A stretch of 64,000 nt of DNA from Rhexocercosporidium sp. MPI-PUGE-AT-0058 (GCA_020746875.1 JAGTJL010000006.1:1612001-1676000), one strand, 5' to 3'; positions 12,385-25,333 are shown, counted from the first letter of the stretch. A program made the numbers and translations. Notes: generated by a model from the letters alone, not told the origin.

Positions 12385-13400
12385 ACACAGAAGTGTCTAT
12401 TCCACCAATTTTTCCAAGCTACACCAAGACATGGAATACCAAGCCATCGCCAGCTATCGACCCCACGCAGCCTAAGCTCTCCGCGAAAGGAAAACCTGTA
12501 GGTCTCCCTCTCCAGTGTATTATGTCAAAACAAAGCTAAGTAAGTTTCAGATCATCATAACCGGCGGTGGGATGGGTATCGGTAAACAAATCGCTCTTTC
12601 ATTCGCACTCACCGGAATATCTAACATCAGCATCTTTGGACGTAGAGAAGACGTTTATTTTTGTTTTGTTTAAAGGTCTATCCTCGCCTCCCCCACGCTC
12701 CAAAGTTTAAGGTATCCTAGGCTGTGGCTGACACGACTGACGTGGCTTCACTCGACAACGCATTCAAGAAAATGCACAACATGTTTGGAAACCTCGATAT
12801 TCTAGTCGTGAATGCAGGAATTTCTAAAGATCCCAAGAGAATCCTAGATGCAGATGCGAATAACTGGTGGAACCACCTTGAAGTCAACGTTCGGGGTATC
12901 TTCAACACCATCCGGGCTTTCATGCCATTCTCGCGATCCGAAGAGATCGATGGGACGACAACCAGTAAAGCCACGATCCTTAACATCTCAAGCGGGGCAA
13001 ACTGTTTACCAGCCATGGAGGCTTTGCAAGGTTTGTCTGCGTAAGCAAAATCTAAGATCGCAACGGCGAAGATGATTGAGTATCTCGGGAGTGAGGTCCC
13101 GGGTTTGAGGGTTGTGAATGTGCACCCGGGGGCTATTGCTAGCGATATGGGCACAACTGAAGACAGAGGTTTCTGTATGATGACCGTATGTTTGATTCCT
13201 TCTTCTGGTTGTGCTTAGAAGGTTAACTTTGAACAATGGCTCAACTGCCTTGAAACTTTTGCGTGTGGCTTGCGAGCCCTGAAGTTGCGTTTTTGCATAG
13301 TAGGTTTGTTTGGGTTTATTGGGATGTTGATGAATTGAAAGCAAGGGCCAAAGAGGTTGAGAATAAGCCACAGCAGCTGCGAATGATACTTCAAGGTCCT
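12385..13400 (+). pseudogene. Broken short-chain dehydrogenase/reductase (SDR)
   Basis: The remains are recognisable as a classical SDR. A first exon ends at 12497 with a family-like lead (IPPIFPSYTKTWNTKPSP) but no clear ATG. After an intron, 12551 onward gives IIITGGGMGIGKQIALSF, the NAD(P)-binding glycine motif, then IFGRRED. The segment between this and 12721 is scrambled and contains stops. The open part at 12724-13044 carries the NAG motif (LVVNAGISKDP) and the Ser motif (ILNISSGA). The YxxxK motif follows with the Tyr codon replaced by TAA (13042-13044): stop-A-K-S-K. Downstream, DMGTTEDRG and a C-terminal segment FVWVYWDVDELKARAKEVE are still readable, with a further stop TGA (13251-13253) and a frame change. 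It is not a working enzyme. Confidence 0.82.
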
Positions 13401-14015
13401 GTTTACTCTTCTTGATAGACGATGATAGAATATTGGGAGGTGTTATTGCTTATTTGTCTCTATTGGGGGCATTTCTAGATTAGATATATCCCAAGAAGAT
13501 CCAATATCTCTGCGAAGAATATCTAGCAAAAGAAATTAAACATCCAATTCGCGAAATGCATAATGATCATGAAAAGATGGTCTATGAGAGAGAGTATTGA
13601 GATTCGCCAAGGCAGTATCACTCTTATTATTCGTAAGCGAGAGCCCCTTAAATGTGGAAACTTCAGGGGTTCGCCACTAGATGAGTGGCCAATCATGTCT
13701 GAGCAGTGACATCTCTCACAAATGTCATTGCAGCTGAGTACTTTGTTCAATACCTTAATTAAGAAGGATGTCCACAAGACTTAACCTCCCACCTTCCTCA
13801 AAATCCGGCAAGATTTCTATCTAAAAAATCCTCCATTGATTTTGAAGCACTGATGTCTGTTTGTTTCCAACGTATTGTAGGTTTGGTTATTAAACATCAA
13901 AGCCTTTCTAGAAATCCGAGATCTCGGAAAGCTAACGAGTCCAAAGGTCACAGCCACTCTCAGAAGCCAGCCAGCCAGACTTCCGAACTCACCAAAGCCA
14001 CACTTTCTCAATTCA
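13401..14015. other. Intergenic, upstream of arsH-like gene
   Basis: AT-rich, without coding signal. Around 13780-13820 it holds a short segment similar to the arms of the 11640-12240 inverted repeat. The last ~150 bp are the presumed promoter and leader of the ArsH-like gene. Confidence 0.45.
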
Positions 14016-14645
14016 ATGTCTACGGCACCCATCATCAATGGTGATTTGAATAATACTTCAGTTCTCCGCAAAGTCGAGCATATCGAAGCAGATCCCGCAT
14101 TCTCTTTCCGATCTCTAGCCATCACCGAAGAGAAAGATGATGCTTCTGTTCGGAAGAACTATAGACCATTCATCCTTGATCCTGAAGTCACTTCAAGTGA
14201 CTGGATTAGTAAATTGGAATTGAGTACTGCGATTAAATCAGCGGAGACAGACTTGGAAGCTACGGGGGAGAGATTGAAAGTGTTGGTGCTGTACGGAAGT
14301 CTGCGGTCGAGGTGAGATCCCGGTTTCCTATATCCTCCTTCCTTCAACAGCTCGGAACGACCGGTGGCATGGGATACAAGGGGAATTTATTTTATTTTTA
14401 TTAATGCACGACTTTTATATGTAGGTCTTATTCCAAACTACTAGCCTTTGAAGCATCTCGGATTCTTTTTAGACTAGGCTGCGACGTTAGAATCTATGAT
14501 CCCGCGGGTCTCCCCGTGAAAGACGACGTCCAGCACAACCACCCCAAAGTGCAGGAACTCAGAGATCTGAGTCGATGGAGTGATGGGCATGTATGGATCT
14601 CACCTGAACAGCACGGGACTCTGGTGAGTCTTCTGATCCATCCAC

Positions 14646-14684
<39 letters not shown>

Positions 14685-15157
14685 TAGAAAGTACTAACAA
14701 AATGGAATACAAGACAGCAGTCTTCAAAAACCAGATCGACTGGATCCCCCTCTCCGTCGGATCCGTGCGTCCAACCCAAGGCCGCACCCTCGCCGTAGCC
14801 GAAGTCTCAGGCGGCTCTCAATCATTCAACGCCGTCAACTCTCTCCGGATCCTCGGGCGCTGGATGCGCATGTTCGTCATCCCGAACCAATCCTCTGTTC
14901 CGCAAGCGTATACGCAGTTCACGGAGGAGGGAGGCGAGGAAGGCGGTAGCAGGATGAAGCCTAGTGGGAATCGGGATAGGATTGTGGATTGTATGGAGGA
15001 GTTTGTGAAATTCACGATTGTGATGAGGAGTCATTTTGGGCTGTTCTCAGATCGCTTCAGTGAGAGGGAGGAGAGGGCTAGGAAGTTAGAGAAGGAGAGG
15101 GAGAGGGAGATTAAGGAGAAAGAGCAGTTGGTGGTGGAGCAGAATGTTCCTACGTAG
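14016..15157 (+). CDS. arsH: ArsH-like NADPH-dependent FMN reductase
   Basis: Flavodoxin-fold FMN reductase of the ArsH family; known members oxidise trivalent organoarsenicals or act as NADPH:FMN/quinone reductases in arsenic resistance. Three exons, 14016-14311, 14425-14623 and 14714-15157, give 312 aa in frame. The FMN phosphate loop is [13 protein letters not shown], split by intron 1 inside the second Arg codon. Further family motifs are [45 protein letters not shown] and [19 protein letters not shown]. The C-terminus is a highly charged Glu/Arg/Lys helix (about residues 275-305), longer than in bacterial ArsH. Intron 2 contains a (GT)n(GA)n microsatellite. No arsenite pump or arsenate reductase is visible nearby, so the arsenic role rests on homology only. 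Confidence 0.92.
14646..14684. repeat. Compound (GT)n(GA)n microsatellite
   Basis: About 11-12 GT units followed directly by about 8 GA units, lying wholly inside intron 2 of the ArsH-like gene between donor and branch region. Its length may vary between strains. Confidence 0.9.
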
Positions 15158-15466
15158 TTGCTCTTACAGAATGGAGGCTGTCGCTGGTATTTGTTGGTTT
15201 TTCATGAGACACGGTCGTTTACTTAGAAGTACTCTAGGATAGAAGTTCTTGTCATCTTTCTTTGAATGTTGTCTGCTGTTGAGTTCAACTGTCTGTAGAG
15301 GGCATTTAGACGAGTCCTCTCACTACGTTTCAGTGCTCAACGGTATATCATAGAAACTTTTCAACTTCTTCAAAGCTCATTGTAGAGTTTAAGGAGAAAA
15401 ATGCCTGAAATCTACAACTTGATACCAACAACAGAGAAACGAGGTTGTATGTGTATATCCACGTGT

Positions 15467-17585
15467 TCATATGATGGTAATTATCTGCTCCTCACAATCT
15501 TGGAACGAAAAGTCTATGACATTGCTCGAGCTCTCAAAAAGCTCGAACTCAAAGTACCCTACCCGTCTATACAAATCAGGACTGTCAGGCACCTTACTCA
15601 GTATAAGACCATATGGGGTTCTGTTGCGTCCTCCATCTTCGCCCATCAGCAAACAAGTCACAAGAATCGTCCCATGCTCATCCTCCTCAAGGTCAGTATC
15701 CAACGCGTCAGCCAATCCATCAGGCGCATCATCTGATAAGTAATCTCTGCCCACCGACCCAAGCAACTTTTGGCGTTTCCTATCCCAGATTTCCTCTCTC
15801 AGACGACCCCTTACAGTCAGATAACCCGAAATTACAGAGTGGTATGGCATTGAGATCGATGCTAGTTCTGTATCAAAAGCCAGAATCTCACAGGCAGTTG
15901 GTCTATACGGCCTCCGGAGAGTTATCACAGCACCATCAACCGAGGCCCAAGACCATGAAGGAGCTCTATACTCAACCGCACGCCGTTGTGGACTGCATAA
16001 TCTCGTGTTTAAATACCAGCACAGAGATATCCTGAGGTCATGTTCCCACATGCCAGCAAGATACCGCGGATGGTATCCAAGGCTCGATTGATAGATCTCT
16101 GCAAACCTCTCTGCAAGCGCAGAAACAGCAACCAACTTGTCAGCTGGCACGCTAAGTTCCCGCTGCGTATACAATTCCACGACATCAGTCCACCCCAAGT
16201 GCTCGAATCTCGACTGCCTTGGATCCATGAAAGGCTGCACAGCGGGGTCGGTGAAGAGCAAGTTGCTGGGAATGGTAGCAGCACCTTCCACGTACGCGTG
16301 CCCTCCTTCCGTGCACAGGCAGTTCCAGACGAGCATGTTGGTACAGAAATGCACTATGCGTGTAGAAAGTATCTGTTCTTGCATCGTCCAGGCTCTTGCG
16401 TCGACGGCTTTCATGTTGGGCGAGTATTCCCCGTTGATGTATGGGACCTTGGATTTCATGCCAACGGTTCCCTCAACGCCGTCGGGACAACGATAGACGA
16501 TATTTATTCTGGATTTTTGCATGAGGGCTGAGGCTTGGGTGTGGTATTGAAGGAAGCCGTCGATGGCGGATGGCGCGGATGCAGCTGAGATGGTCAGGAA
16601 GGATCGCTGATAGATTCGCGCCATGGCAGAGAGTTCCTTCTTGAGGTCTTCATAGTCATCTTGGACAATGCAGATTCGGTCGACCCAGAGATGTTCAATC
16701 CCCAAGCGTCTAGTGGTACATATAGCATCTTGGATAGTCCGAGGAAGCTCGTCATATGGTAGCTCTTCCTTCCAGGCTTCGATAGTGCTGCGGAGTAATC
16801 GCATCGAGGAATCTTTTCCCCAACAGTATGACAATGCTGTGTATTTCTCTGTATCATGCGTATCAATGATCTTGACTTTTGGCACTACACTTACGTCGGG
16901 ATTTATGTGCAGAAGTCGCGAGGGGCCTGGGAGTTGACCTTCGTTTCCGGCGTGGACTGTTTGAATGGCTGCCATGCATTCTACATGATCCTCGCACCTC
17001 TCAAGCCATGCGCGAATAATCTCAAACGTAAAATCAGAGACGACGTAAGGATAGCTCGGCCTGTTCCGGACGTAAACTCCAGCTGGATCATCTGGACAGC
17101 CATCGATCAGTCGAGGACGTGGTGGAATAGATCAATCAACTTTCACCGCACACTCACTCACTGGGCTCGACTTCAAAAGCGTAGATATTCTGATCGATGC
17201 CCTCGTCATTCAGAAGGCATTCTTTTGTATCCGTCCACCAACAACTGACCTTCGCTCCCTTGACATCAAAGCCCGTTTTCTCGGGACTCACTGAAGTCAA
17301 GTCGAGGCGTACATCTACACTCCGGTGACAATCATTCGCAATACACGATAAAACGTCATGGCTACACCCGGCGACGAGGCGCTCAAATATAGGACATGCT
17401 TCTCTGCTTGCTTGGAACAGCTCTGCCGCTGTACATTGGAAGGTGTTGCGGAATTGTGTCCACTTTTGCGCTCCCTTCACATAGGCCGTGGGAGAAGTCT
17501 TGAGGTCAACGACAAACTTCTGGCAATGGACACAGGTATGGCGGGATAGAGATAGTGGTTGTCCCTCTTCTGGGAAGGACTCCAT
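15467..17585 (-). CDS. HET-domain (heterokaryon incompatibility) protein
   Basis: Two exons, 17162-17585 and 15467-17091, joined by a 70-nt intron (donor GTGAGT) give 682 aa. The N-terminal third has the Cys-containing lead common in this family (HTCVHCQKF; about residues 18-23), then RNRPSYPYVVSDFTFEIIR. The HET domain follows: YTALSYCWG, LPRTIQDAICTTRRLG, HLWVDRICIVQDD and MARIYQRSFLTISAASA. The C-terminal part includes RAWTMQEQILSTRIVHF and the APSWSWASVDG segment found in many long HET proteins. HET domains trigger cell death on recognition of non-self in some characterised genes; most, like this one, have no known partner. It is convergent with the ArsH-like gene, 309 bp between stop codons. 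No NACHT or repeat domain is attached. Confidence 0.93.
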
Positions 17586-18730
17586 CTGAGGTATTGAGAG
17601 TCTTGTGGTTTGCTTCCTCGGTCAGGATAAGGCTACATGTGTCCAGTCCATGCACAGTACTCTAGCTACCGTTGCGTGATACTCAGGGAGACAACCCTTG
17701 ATAATATAAGCTTCATTGGTCTTTCTATGACGGAGGCTGGGATATGCTGGAGTGGGGGTTTGTGATTGTGCGTATAATGTTAGCGCATGAAATCGGACAC
17801 TCTCTATGCAAGATTTCATTGGCCAGCCAGCCAGCCACACTCCTCCACCGCTTACTCCAAATGATGATATGCGCATGCTCCTGTCGGGAAGGGGGTTGGC
17901 GATAAAGTGTGAGAGGGAAGATATTGCTAATGTATGTGTATTGTTGATAGAAACAAAGATGGCAGAGGGGCAGAAAGAGGAGAGCAGATGGCTAAGCTAA
18001 GAAACACGCAGACGCGGCTGAGAGGAAAGAGCAAGCTGCTGGGGCGAACAAGGAGAATAAGGGTAAGAGTAACTATTTGGTGCCCAATTCTTGGTACTGC
18101 AAAGATCCTCTAGAGTCTAGTGAAGCTTGATATGGCTTTTCGCGTGAATCGGTGGCACAAACTGTAGAAAGCTGGACGCATGGTGATTTGAGAGAACGTC
18201 TTTCTTTCTCTTCATACATCCTTTCCTGACTACATTATATACATTAGATTTTAAGTACTATTTTAATAGCCAACCAGCCAGCCCCTGCCCCAAGCCCCTT
18301 TTGATATCCAGGACATGATGTGGCACGACAGGATGTCCCAAGAGACAGCCAGGCAGCCGAAAGCTGAATGAAGTAGGGTATCGCAAATTTGACTGCAATA
18401 AAGCCAATAAAAACAACGCATCCAACAGCCTAACCAACAATTTGTAGCGAGTCCAAATGTTCGGCGGTTCCCCCTGCGATGCGATCCAGATGCGATGATA
18501 GGAAGGAAGGGTATATCGACGGATACCATGCCAGGTTCCGTGTAAATGCAAAATACAAATGCAAAAATGATGTGCTGAATGCGAGGGACGAAAATCAAAG
18601 ATTGAAAGATGTAAAATCTCCATGATGGAGGGTAGGATCGCCAAATTTCGGAGGCAGCTCCCTGTGTTAATGTTCGTAGATGTCAAATGTCCTCGTTCTC
18701 GTCTCGTAATCCATGCAAGCCTGTCCAGAT
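17586..18730. other. Intergenic
   Basis: No coding signal is recognised. It holds the upstream region of the HET gene and the 3' flank of the LIM gene, and two short GCCAGCCA-rich tracts near 17820 and 18270. Confidence 0.45.
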
Positions 18731-20927
18731 TTACATCATCATCAGTCGCGTGGTTCTTCGTTCCATCCTGTTACTTCCCGCGCCTCCTGCACCGGGTCCT
18801 AGGAACCTTGGTTGCGACTGTGCTCTGCGGAATGCGTCTCGTTCACAGTACACGCGGCCATTCATCTCAAAGTAATCGTGACGAAGAGTTCGTCTGCAGT
18901 CTGCGCATGTCAGGCAGCCGGGGTGGAATTTCTCCTTGCGTTCGCTCTCAAGGTATTGGCCCTCAATGCCCTTGTCGCAGGTTGTACAGACACTGCCGTT
19001 GAGTTTGTGATAGTGGCGTTCGCAGTATGGTGAGTCATCCATCACGTAGAAAGTGGCTGTCTGGAATGGCTCTGCGCAAGTCTTGCAGACAAAACATTGC
19101 TTATGATATCGTCCCGTGAGGCGTCCATCAGCAGAAGATACTGACTTTCCCTTGATAGGCTCGCTGCATCCTTTGCAATTTCCCTTCGATGTAGTCGGAC
19201 GATTGCCAGTATTTGGGCGGTTTGCTGTCGTTGGTCGGTTTCCTATTGATGGCCGTTGAAGCGGGGGTTGTTGACGTTCGCTTCGGAGTGGGGAGGGAGA
19301 ACGGCTTTGAATTGGCGGAGCTGGAGATAGCCGACCGAACTGAATCGCAGGATCCATTGGTGACTCGGGAGATTGCATCGAAGGCGCAAGACTTCGAGGT
19401 TGCTGTGGACGGGCATATTGATTCCTACTCCTTGGAGGCGATGCGCTTGAAGACATATTTCTCGGTTCCAGATCAGCCATTGAAGACTCCAAATCAGCCA
19501 TCAATGTATCCACTTTAGTCGCATCAGATGGTCGTCGACGTGACCGAGGTGGACTTGACCGTGAACTAGCCTTGCTCTGGTCGCTATACCCTGAAGCATT
19601 CGAGGATGATGATTCTGTCGGAGTATGATACGGATTCCCAATGCCAAATTCCGCAGCAAGGTTGAGATTGCTTGGTACTGGCGGTGCATCGCCAAGTCTC
19701 GCATCCACTCGAGGCCGAATGAGACTCACCCCTCTAGGAGGTGGAGCTCTTGTAAGATCTGGGCCAGAAATGGAAGGTCTCCTCCTCTCTCTTGCTGGTG
19801 ATACTGATCGATCACCCTCTGGGCTCATTCTCGACTCTGTGTTATGCGATGGTCTGCGCATGCGTGGTTCTGACGGCCTCCTGAAGAAGCCTTCTTGACT
19901 TTCATTCTTCAAGGGAAATGTTTGAGATCTGCTTTCCTGAGTAAGAGGTTCTCGTTGAGCGTCGTCCCCAGATGGTGGTCCAAATCCTCCATAGCCTTGC
20001 TTCCTTGGGACTCTCGGGGCCATGATTCCAGACTTTGATCCGTTCGAGCTATTTGTTGATGTCCGCGAGTGGCCGGGTGGTCCAGCCGTCGATGGTCGTC
20101 TTATGCTCCCTCCAACTTCAGCTGTGGCAGAGGACATTGTTGCATCTGCTAGACTTCCACCAGTTCCGTTCCTACGATGGCCTGGACCGGATGGAGGATC
20201 ACTTGCCTTCCTCCTTCCATCAAATGGGCCAGGAGCAATAGTGTTCATCCTCTGCAGTAGCCCGCCACTTGTTGCCGTCATTGGACTGACAGGTGCATAC
20301 ATCGGGTCTGGTTCCGCATACGACTGTCCCATCCCACCATAACCACCTTTTTGTTTGCTTCTCTGTGATCCCACCTTCGTGCCTGGGAATGGAGGAAATG
20401 CGCTGTCGAGATTAGAAGAAAGAAGTTCGGGTGATGGTGGTGCTCGCTGTACTGGAGCGGTTGCGCTTCGTAAAGGTCTCATGAATGGTGATCTGAGCCC
20501 GTCGCTCATTGGCGACGCACTTCGAGATGGCGAGGCGCTGACTGGCGTTAATTGATCCTGTGGAAGAAATGGACGGTCTGTTGTATTAGTATATTGCTTT
20601 CTTGGTGAAGAAAGGTAACCTACTCGCAGCACTAGTATCAACTCTTGGAGGCGGTGCTCGCCCTGGCTTCAGATAACTCGGGCCATTGGTTGCATTTTGC
20701 TTGTATGGCATTCTGTCAAAGTTGCCGTAGCTATCCGGTGGAGGAGTCGCTGAGTACATTAGCCACGGATCCATTTGATACGCAGCGTCAAACTCACGTT
20801 CACCAGCCGTTGCTGCTACAGGCCCACCACATACATGATCTCCCATGTGAGAGATCTCGATATCTTGGGCGCACATAGAACATTTTATGGTTGGTAGAAA
20901 GCTTGAAGCTCTCTCGTTAAAAGCCAT
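18731..20927 (-). CDS. Paxillin-like LIM domain protein
   Basis: Two exons, 20624-20927 and 18731-20577, give 716 aa. The N-terminus has a short zinc-knuckle-like motif (CSMCAQDIEISHMGDHVC, about residues 16-33). A long Ser/Pro/Arg-rich disordered region with many SPP/RSRS tracts (phosphorylation-prone) fills most of the protein. Two tandem LIM zinc domains close it: the first from CKGCSEPI to CERHY, the second from CTTCDKGI to CERD, each with the C-x2-C...H-x2-C, C-x2-C...C-x2-[CHD] ligand pattern complete. This layout matches fungal Pxl1-type paxillin-like scaffolds that act at the cytokinetic ring or growth sites. That role is inferred from family, not from sequence detail. The tail is basic (ERRTTRLMMM). 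Confidence 0.88.
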
Positions 20928-21812
20928 CCTTCGCGGTGCTGTGTACCGCCAGCCCTACTTGCAAAGGTTCGCTGTCGTTATGAATACATGAGCCGCCGCC
21001 AGCTGTGTATGCGGCGGTGAAGTATGCTTTGCGAACGGTTGCGATTCGGAGCTTGTTGGACGGTTGGTGTGATGTTTCCAGATTACCGTAAGATCTTCCA
21101 AACAAAAACGATGTCATAAAAACTCAATTCCAGAAGATTTTCTCTAGGTTCCGAGGTTGCAGATGGAATGGTGAGAAGGGTTCGTCCTGGTTCGTCTTGC
21201 TCGAGAGGAGGGGATTGCTGGTAGCTGGGCTGTCGGAGAAAAAGGCAGCTCGAGCGGATGGCTTTGTTGTGATGTAAAATGAGCGATCCCAAGGCCAGCT
21301 GGAACGGTAGTGACTGTGAGCAAACAACGGGCGATTCAAACAAAGCTTGCCAGAGGGGTCTTGCGGGCGCAGATTTGGATTTGGACTTGGGATGTTAGAG
21401 AACGGTCTCCAGTCCTCGAGGATGGTTGCAGATGGTTGCGGTTGGGGTGTCGAGGAAAGGAGGAACCCTGTTCTGCCTCTGGCCGGCCGGCGTCTGGGTG
21501 AGAGAGTGAGAGTGAGAGGGAGGACCCTGAGCTGGGTGGTGGTTGCCCCTGTACCTGCAAGAACTAATATGCGAGGGATTATGCCTGTGGGCAAGCTCAG
21601 GGTGTGGCCCATTCGCGCCAGGGGCCGTGATAGGCCGGAGGTGGGCGGCATCGAGGTGGGTGCTGCTGATAACGAAAATGAAAATGTACTGTACTGTAAA
21701 TGAAAATGAAAAGATGCATGCGACGCAGTACGGTACTAACCAGGCCTTAGTCTTACTCTCCATACGAAGCATCGATCGACTAGATCTGAGTCTGAGTGAG
21801 GGCTGTTGACTC

Positions 21813-21834
21813 GGCAGGCAGGCAGGCAGGCAGG
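21813..21834. repeat. (GGCA)5 tandem repeat
   Basis: Five perfect GGCA units and a partial sixth, in the upstream region of the LIM gene. Confidence 0.85.
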
Positions 21835-24800
21835 TCGGTACAGTACTGGAGAAATCACCACCACCTGCTTCACCGTTGAGATCAGGGAGAGATCAGGAAG
21901 CCCACGGACATCGATCGCATGGAATTGAAAACCTTTAAAAAGGACCCATGTCCCAGCAGAACATCCCTTTGGGCAACATGTGCGTTGCTCGTGCTCGGAA
22001 AGAGGCTAGAGCTGTACAGTACACGGAGAGTTAGAGTGGAGTGCAGAGGAGACACCGCCTGGCCAGCGCTCGTACGGTGTAAATAAAGCCACCTGCCTGA
22101 GGTGTCCCTACATTTCGAGGACCGCCACTGATTCAGAAGATATCGAGAACGGATATCGAGAACGGCTCGATGTCTCACTCCTTGCAGACTTGCAGTTCAG
22201 TTCGAGCCGCTAAGAACGCCAGTCTGGCTGATACAGCAAAGAAAAGCGAATCTGCACCGTTGAGGTGCACACTTTTGTCACATCTGCATCTGCAGGCGTA
22301 TTCGCAGAATTCGTTCGTTGCTCGTACAGCCAAATTACTTCTGCTTACCAACGCCGCGAGATATCGTGTTGACTTCGGCGCCGGCGTGGTTCGCCCATCA
22401 ACAGCGTCGTGATGGTGTCTCCTCCGTACCGCCACTGCCCACCAGCAGCCCGTAGTGGAATTTAGCCCTTGATGACGGGCTCGGCGGGAATCATTTCTTG
22501 AACCGAAATGCCCTGTTGTGTCTTGCCCTGACCTAGCCTCCCACATCCATCTTCAGACTTCCTCCGCCTAAAATTAAGCTGCGGCCTCTACGGCCAATAA
22601 TGGCGTCAGCCTCTACTCAATCTGACCTGATTCGACATTGACAAACAATCTCCCGCTGTCCGTGAGCCCCTGATCTTCGAATAGCAGACCAAAAGCAGCC
22701 GCTTCATCTCTGTAAAAGAAGATCACCCGCCACAGCCCCAAGAACCTTCCATGTCTAGTCAAGTTAAGAGAGAGCCGAGTTAAGTCAAGTCATGGGGATT
22801 TCATCGGCTGTTCCTCAGTTCTTTACGAGTAAGAAGGCATAATATCGTGGCACCTCGACGATCTCCAAGACTAGCCTCTTCACAGAGATTTGTTTCACAC
22901 AATATCCAGCATTCTGACGACAGCCTATGAGATCCATGTCTTGCAGCATTCCCCAGACCGAACCAACAGCTTCTTCCATCCATCGGGACCCGATCCCCCA
23001 AGATCATGTCTCAACTCCCCCATCCACTAACTGGCACTGCAACGGTCGAAGGAAGGAATCGAAGCGCTCAACTCACGATCCGGCCATCTGGTTGTCGCCG
23101 CCCTGGGCACATGAGGCATCAAGCGTTTTGCTTTTCTCACTCGACCCTGACTCCTGGTCAGCTCAGGACAGACAAAGGTCAGAAGATGACTTGCATCGCG
23201 CCTGGACGTCGTTCGTTCGTCCACTGCAGCCAGTCTACCAATGAGAGGACTCAGAAGAGCCCTCGCGAGCAAGGTCCTTGAGACCGTGTGTTTCTGCAAG
23301 GCTCTCACCTCAACCCACGGATGTCAGGAAGTGTTTCTACCGACCGGATGAGTGTATGAGAAGAGATCCTCCGATTCCGGGATAATGTTGAGCACTTCTT
23401 TTTTGGAATTGGCTTTCTCACACTTGATGCTTTAATGTTCGCTCATAGGCACGAGGGAAAATGATCTCACAAGGTACCTCTCATCTGGGAGGCTGAGATG
23501 CCGCTGTCATTGGCGAGAAAGTTTTCCCGTAAGATTGGGACTTGGGTCTTGGGACCAGTCATGATCTCGGTATCTGACAGACTTCGCTGCTTGCTGCTCA
23601 GCCTGGTCGTCATGGTGAAACAATCGACTGCTTCCAGACCAAGAAACTCGATGCTGATTATAAAAGCAGATAAGGATTCGCAAGCAGGCGAATGGTACAC
23701 TAGAAGATTTTGTAACTTTACACATGGTGTTGACAACCTATCGCATGGGGGCCAAGAGGTGTGGATATCTGCAAGTCCGCAGGAGGATGGAAGCGAGTGA
23801 GTAGGTTACCGTTGATGGCACGAACTCGGGACACGGAGATTTGAAGAATTCGGAACATCTGGATAAATGCTGAATGTAACGCTGGACAGCCCTGGTGCTT
23901 GTGTGTTTAATGCTCGAGTGGGTATCAAGACGGGATTGTGTTCTATTTCATGCCTTTGAGAACCGATCTCCATCCACCGTGCCGACGAGTACTGACCGAA
24001 CCTGTCCGTGGATGACGAGATGAGGTGCCGATTTGAGTTCAAAGTTGAACGGGCTGGGCTTCAAGCTCGCTCGCATGTCGCGTGCGTCCGCTGGAACTTG
24101 CGGTGAGGTTTCTAGACCAAGTCCAGCCAGGGAATAATATCCTTCGTCGTTCTCGTACAGGACGCTACGGAAGAAGTCGTTGATGAGGATTGACCGCCAT
24201 TTCATTATGGAAGATTACGACACGTGATGGTGCTTTTTCTAAAGTAATTATGAGATCAGGGGAATGGGAGTTTGAAAAGGACATGATAATACTCACTCTG
24301 TGTTGACTCTTATTCAGCAGAGCCCACCGAGAAGTGAGAAGAGGCGTAAGAATACACATCCTCCAGAAGAAGAAAAGTTGAGGTCGGGAGGAACATCCGA
24401 ATACCTAGGGGTCAATCTCCAAACAGGGGGGCCCATCATCTGTACAGATTACTCCCCACTACTGTACAGTACCTAACTGATGGAAGGAAAACCCCGCTAG
24501 TTGCAAAGTTGAGTAGCTTAATAGCTGCCAAGCTAACTGGAGAGCTTTCCTTCTGTTATGTCGTCTCTTGATTGGATGTACGGTTTTGAGGGACAAGCTG
24601 TAATATAGAAAAACCGCCATTTCCTAAAATGGCGTTGCACATTCAAACGGGAGAGGGGACATATCTAGGTAGAGAGGTAGAGAAGAAGCGTCCAAACCAA
24701 CTCCCGCTGGAAGCCGTTTCTTCCCTTGGTTGTAGACGGGGATACTTAGTAGAAGACAAGCTAGTTACTGCGCTTGTACGGTACTTGCACAGATACTACC

Positions 24801-24850
24801 TCCACAGCTCTCCATCTTCTATCTTCTATCTTCCATCAACTCCATCAACT

Positions 24851-24887
24851 CCATCCATCTATCCATCCATCCATCCACCCATCCATC
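24851..24887. repeat. CCAT-type tandem repeat
   Basis: Imperfect run of CCAT/ATCC tetramers preceded by three TCCATCAAC-like units. It lies about 0.9 kb upstream of the INO1 start, in a pyrimidine-rich promoter stretch. Confidence 0.8.
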
Positions 24888-25202
24888 CCGTCCCAAGATC
24901 CACATGCTGCTGTGCTCCCAGAGGTGCGTGAAGGTGCGTCGGGGATGTTCGGTGCGACAACGCACCACAGGCAGCTGCATGTTTCCCTCCGTCCCTCACT
25001 AAGCCTCTTTCAGCCCTGCTGTACGGCCTCGGCGGGGCTTATCGCTCAGGTGCATTCAGGCACGACTTCTGCCCCTCCATGGCGATTAGCACGCGCTGGT
25101 GGGGCAGTGATGGCTCTTGTGTGTGATTGGCTGGCTGGTTGGCTGGTGCAGGTAATCCTGCCGAGCCTTTCGTCCCAACTTTCCACCTCACCTCACCTCG
25201 TT

Positions 25203-25208
25203 TATATA
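25203..25208 (+). promoter_or_regulatory. Possible TATA box of INO1
   Basis: TATATA within TTTATATATC, about 585 bp upstream of the INO1 start codon and followed by CT-rich sequence. The distance is reasonable only if the leader is long and contains the intron proposed at 25394-25551. Confidence 0.35.
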
Positions 25209-25333
25209 TCTCTCTGTCTGCCCCCCTCGACTTTCTCTCCCTTCTCACCACCAGCCAGAATCTCAAATTTTGACATCCAAATCCAAATCCAAATCCAAGT
25301 TCAAACCATACCAAAACCAAACCAAACCATTCC

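Noticed and set aside
16040..16531. Long plus-strand frame inside the HET gene
   Set aside because: Shadow of the HET coding sequence on the opposite strand.
23948..24359. Possible small spliced gene on the minus strand
   Set aside because: The 85-codon frame is somewhat protein-like, but the upstream frame cannot be joined to it without an early stop, and no family is recognised.
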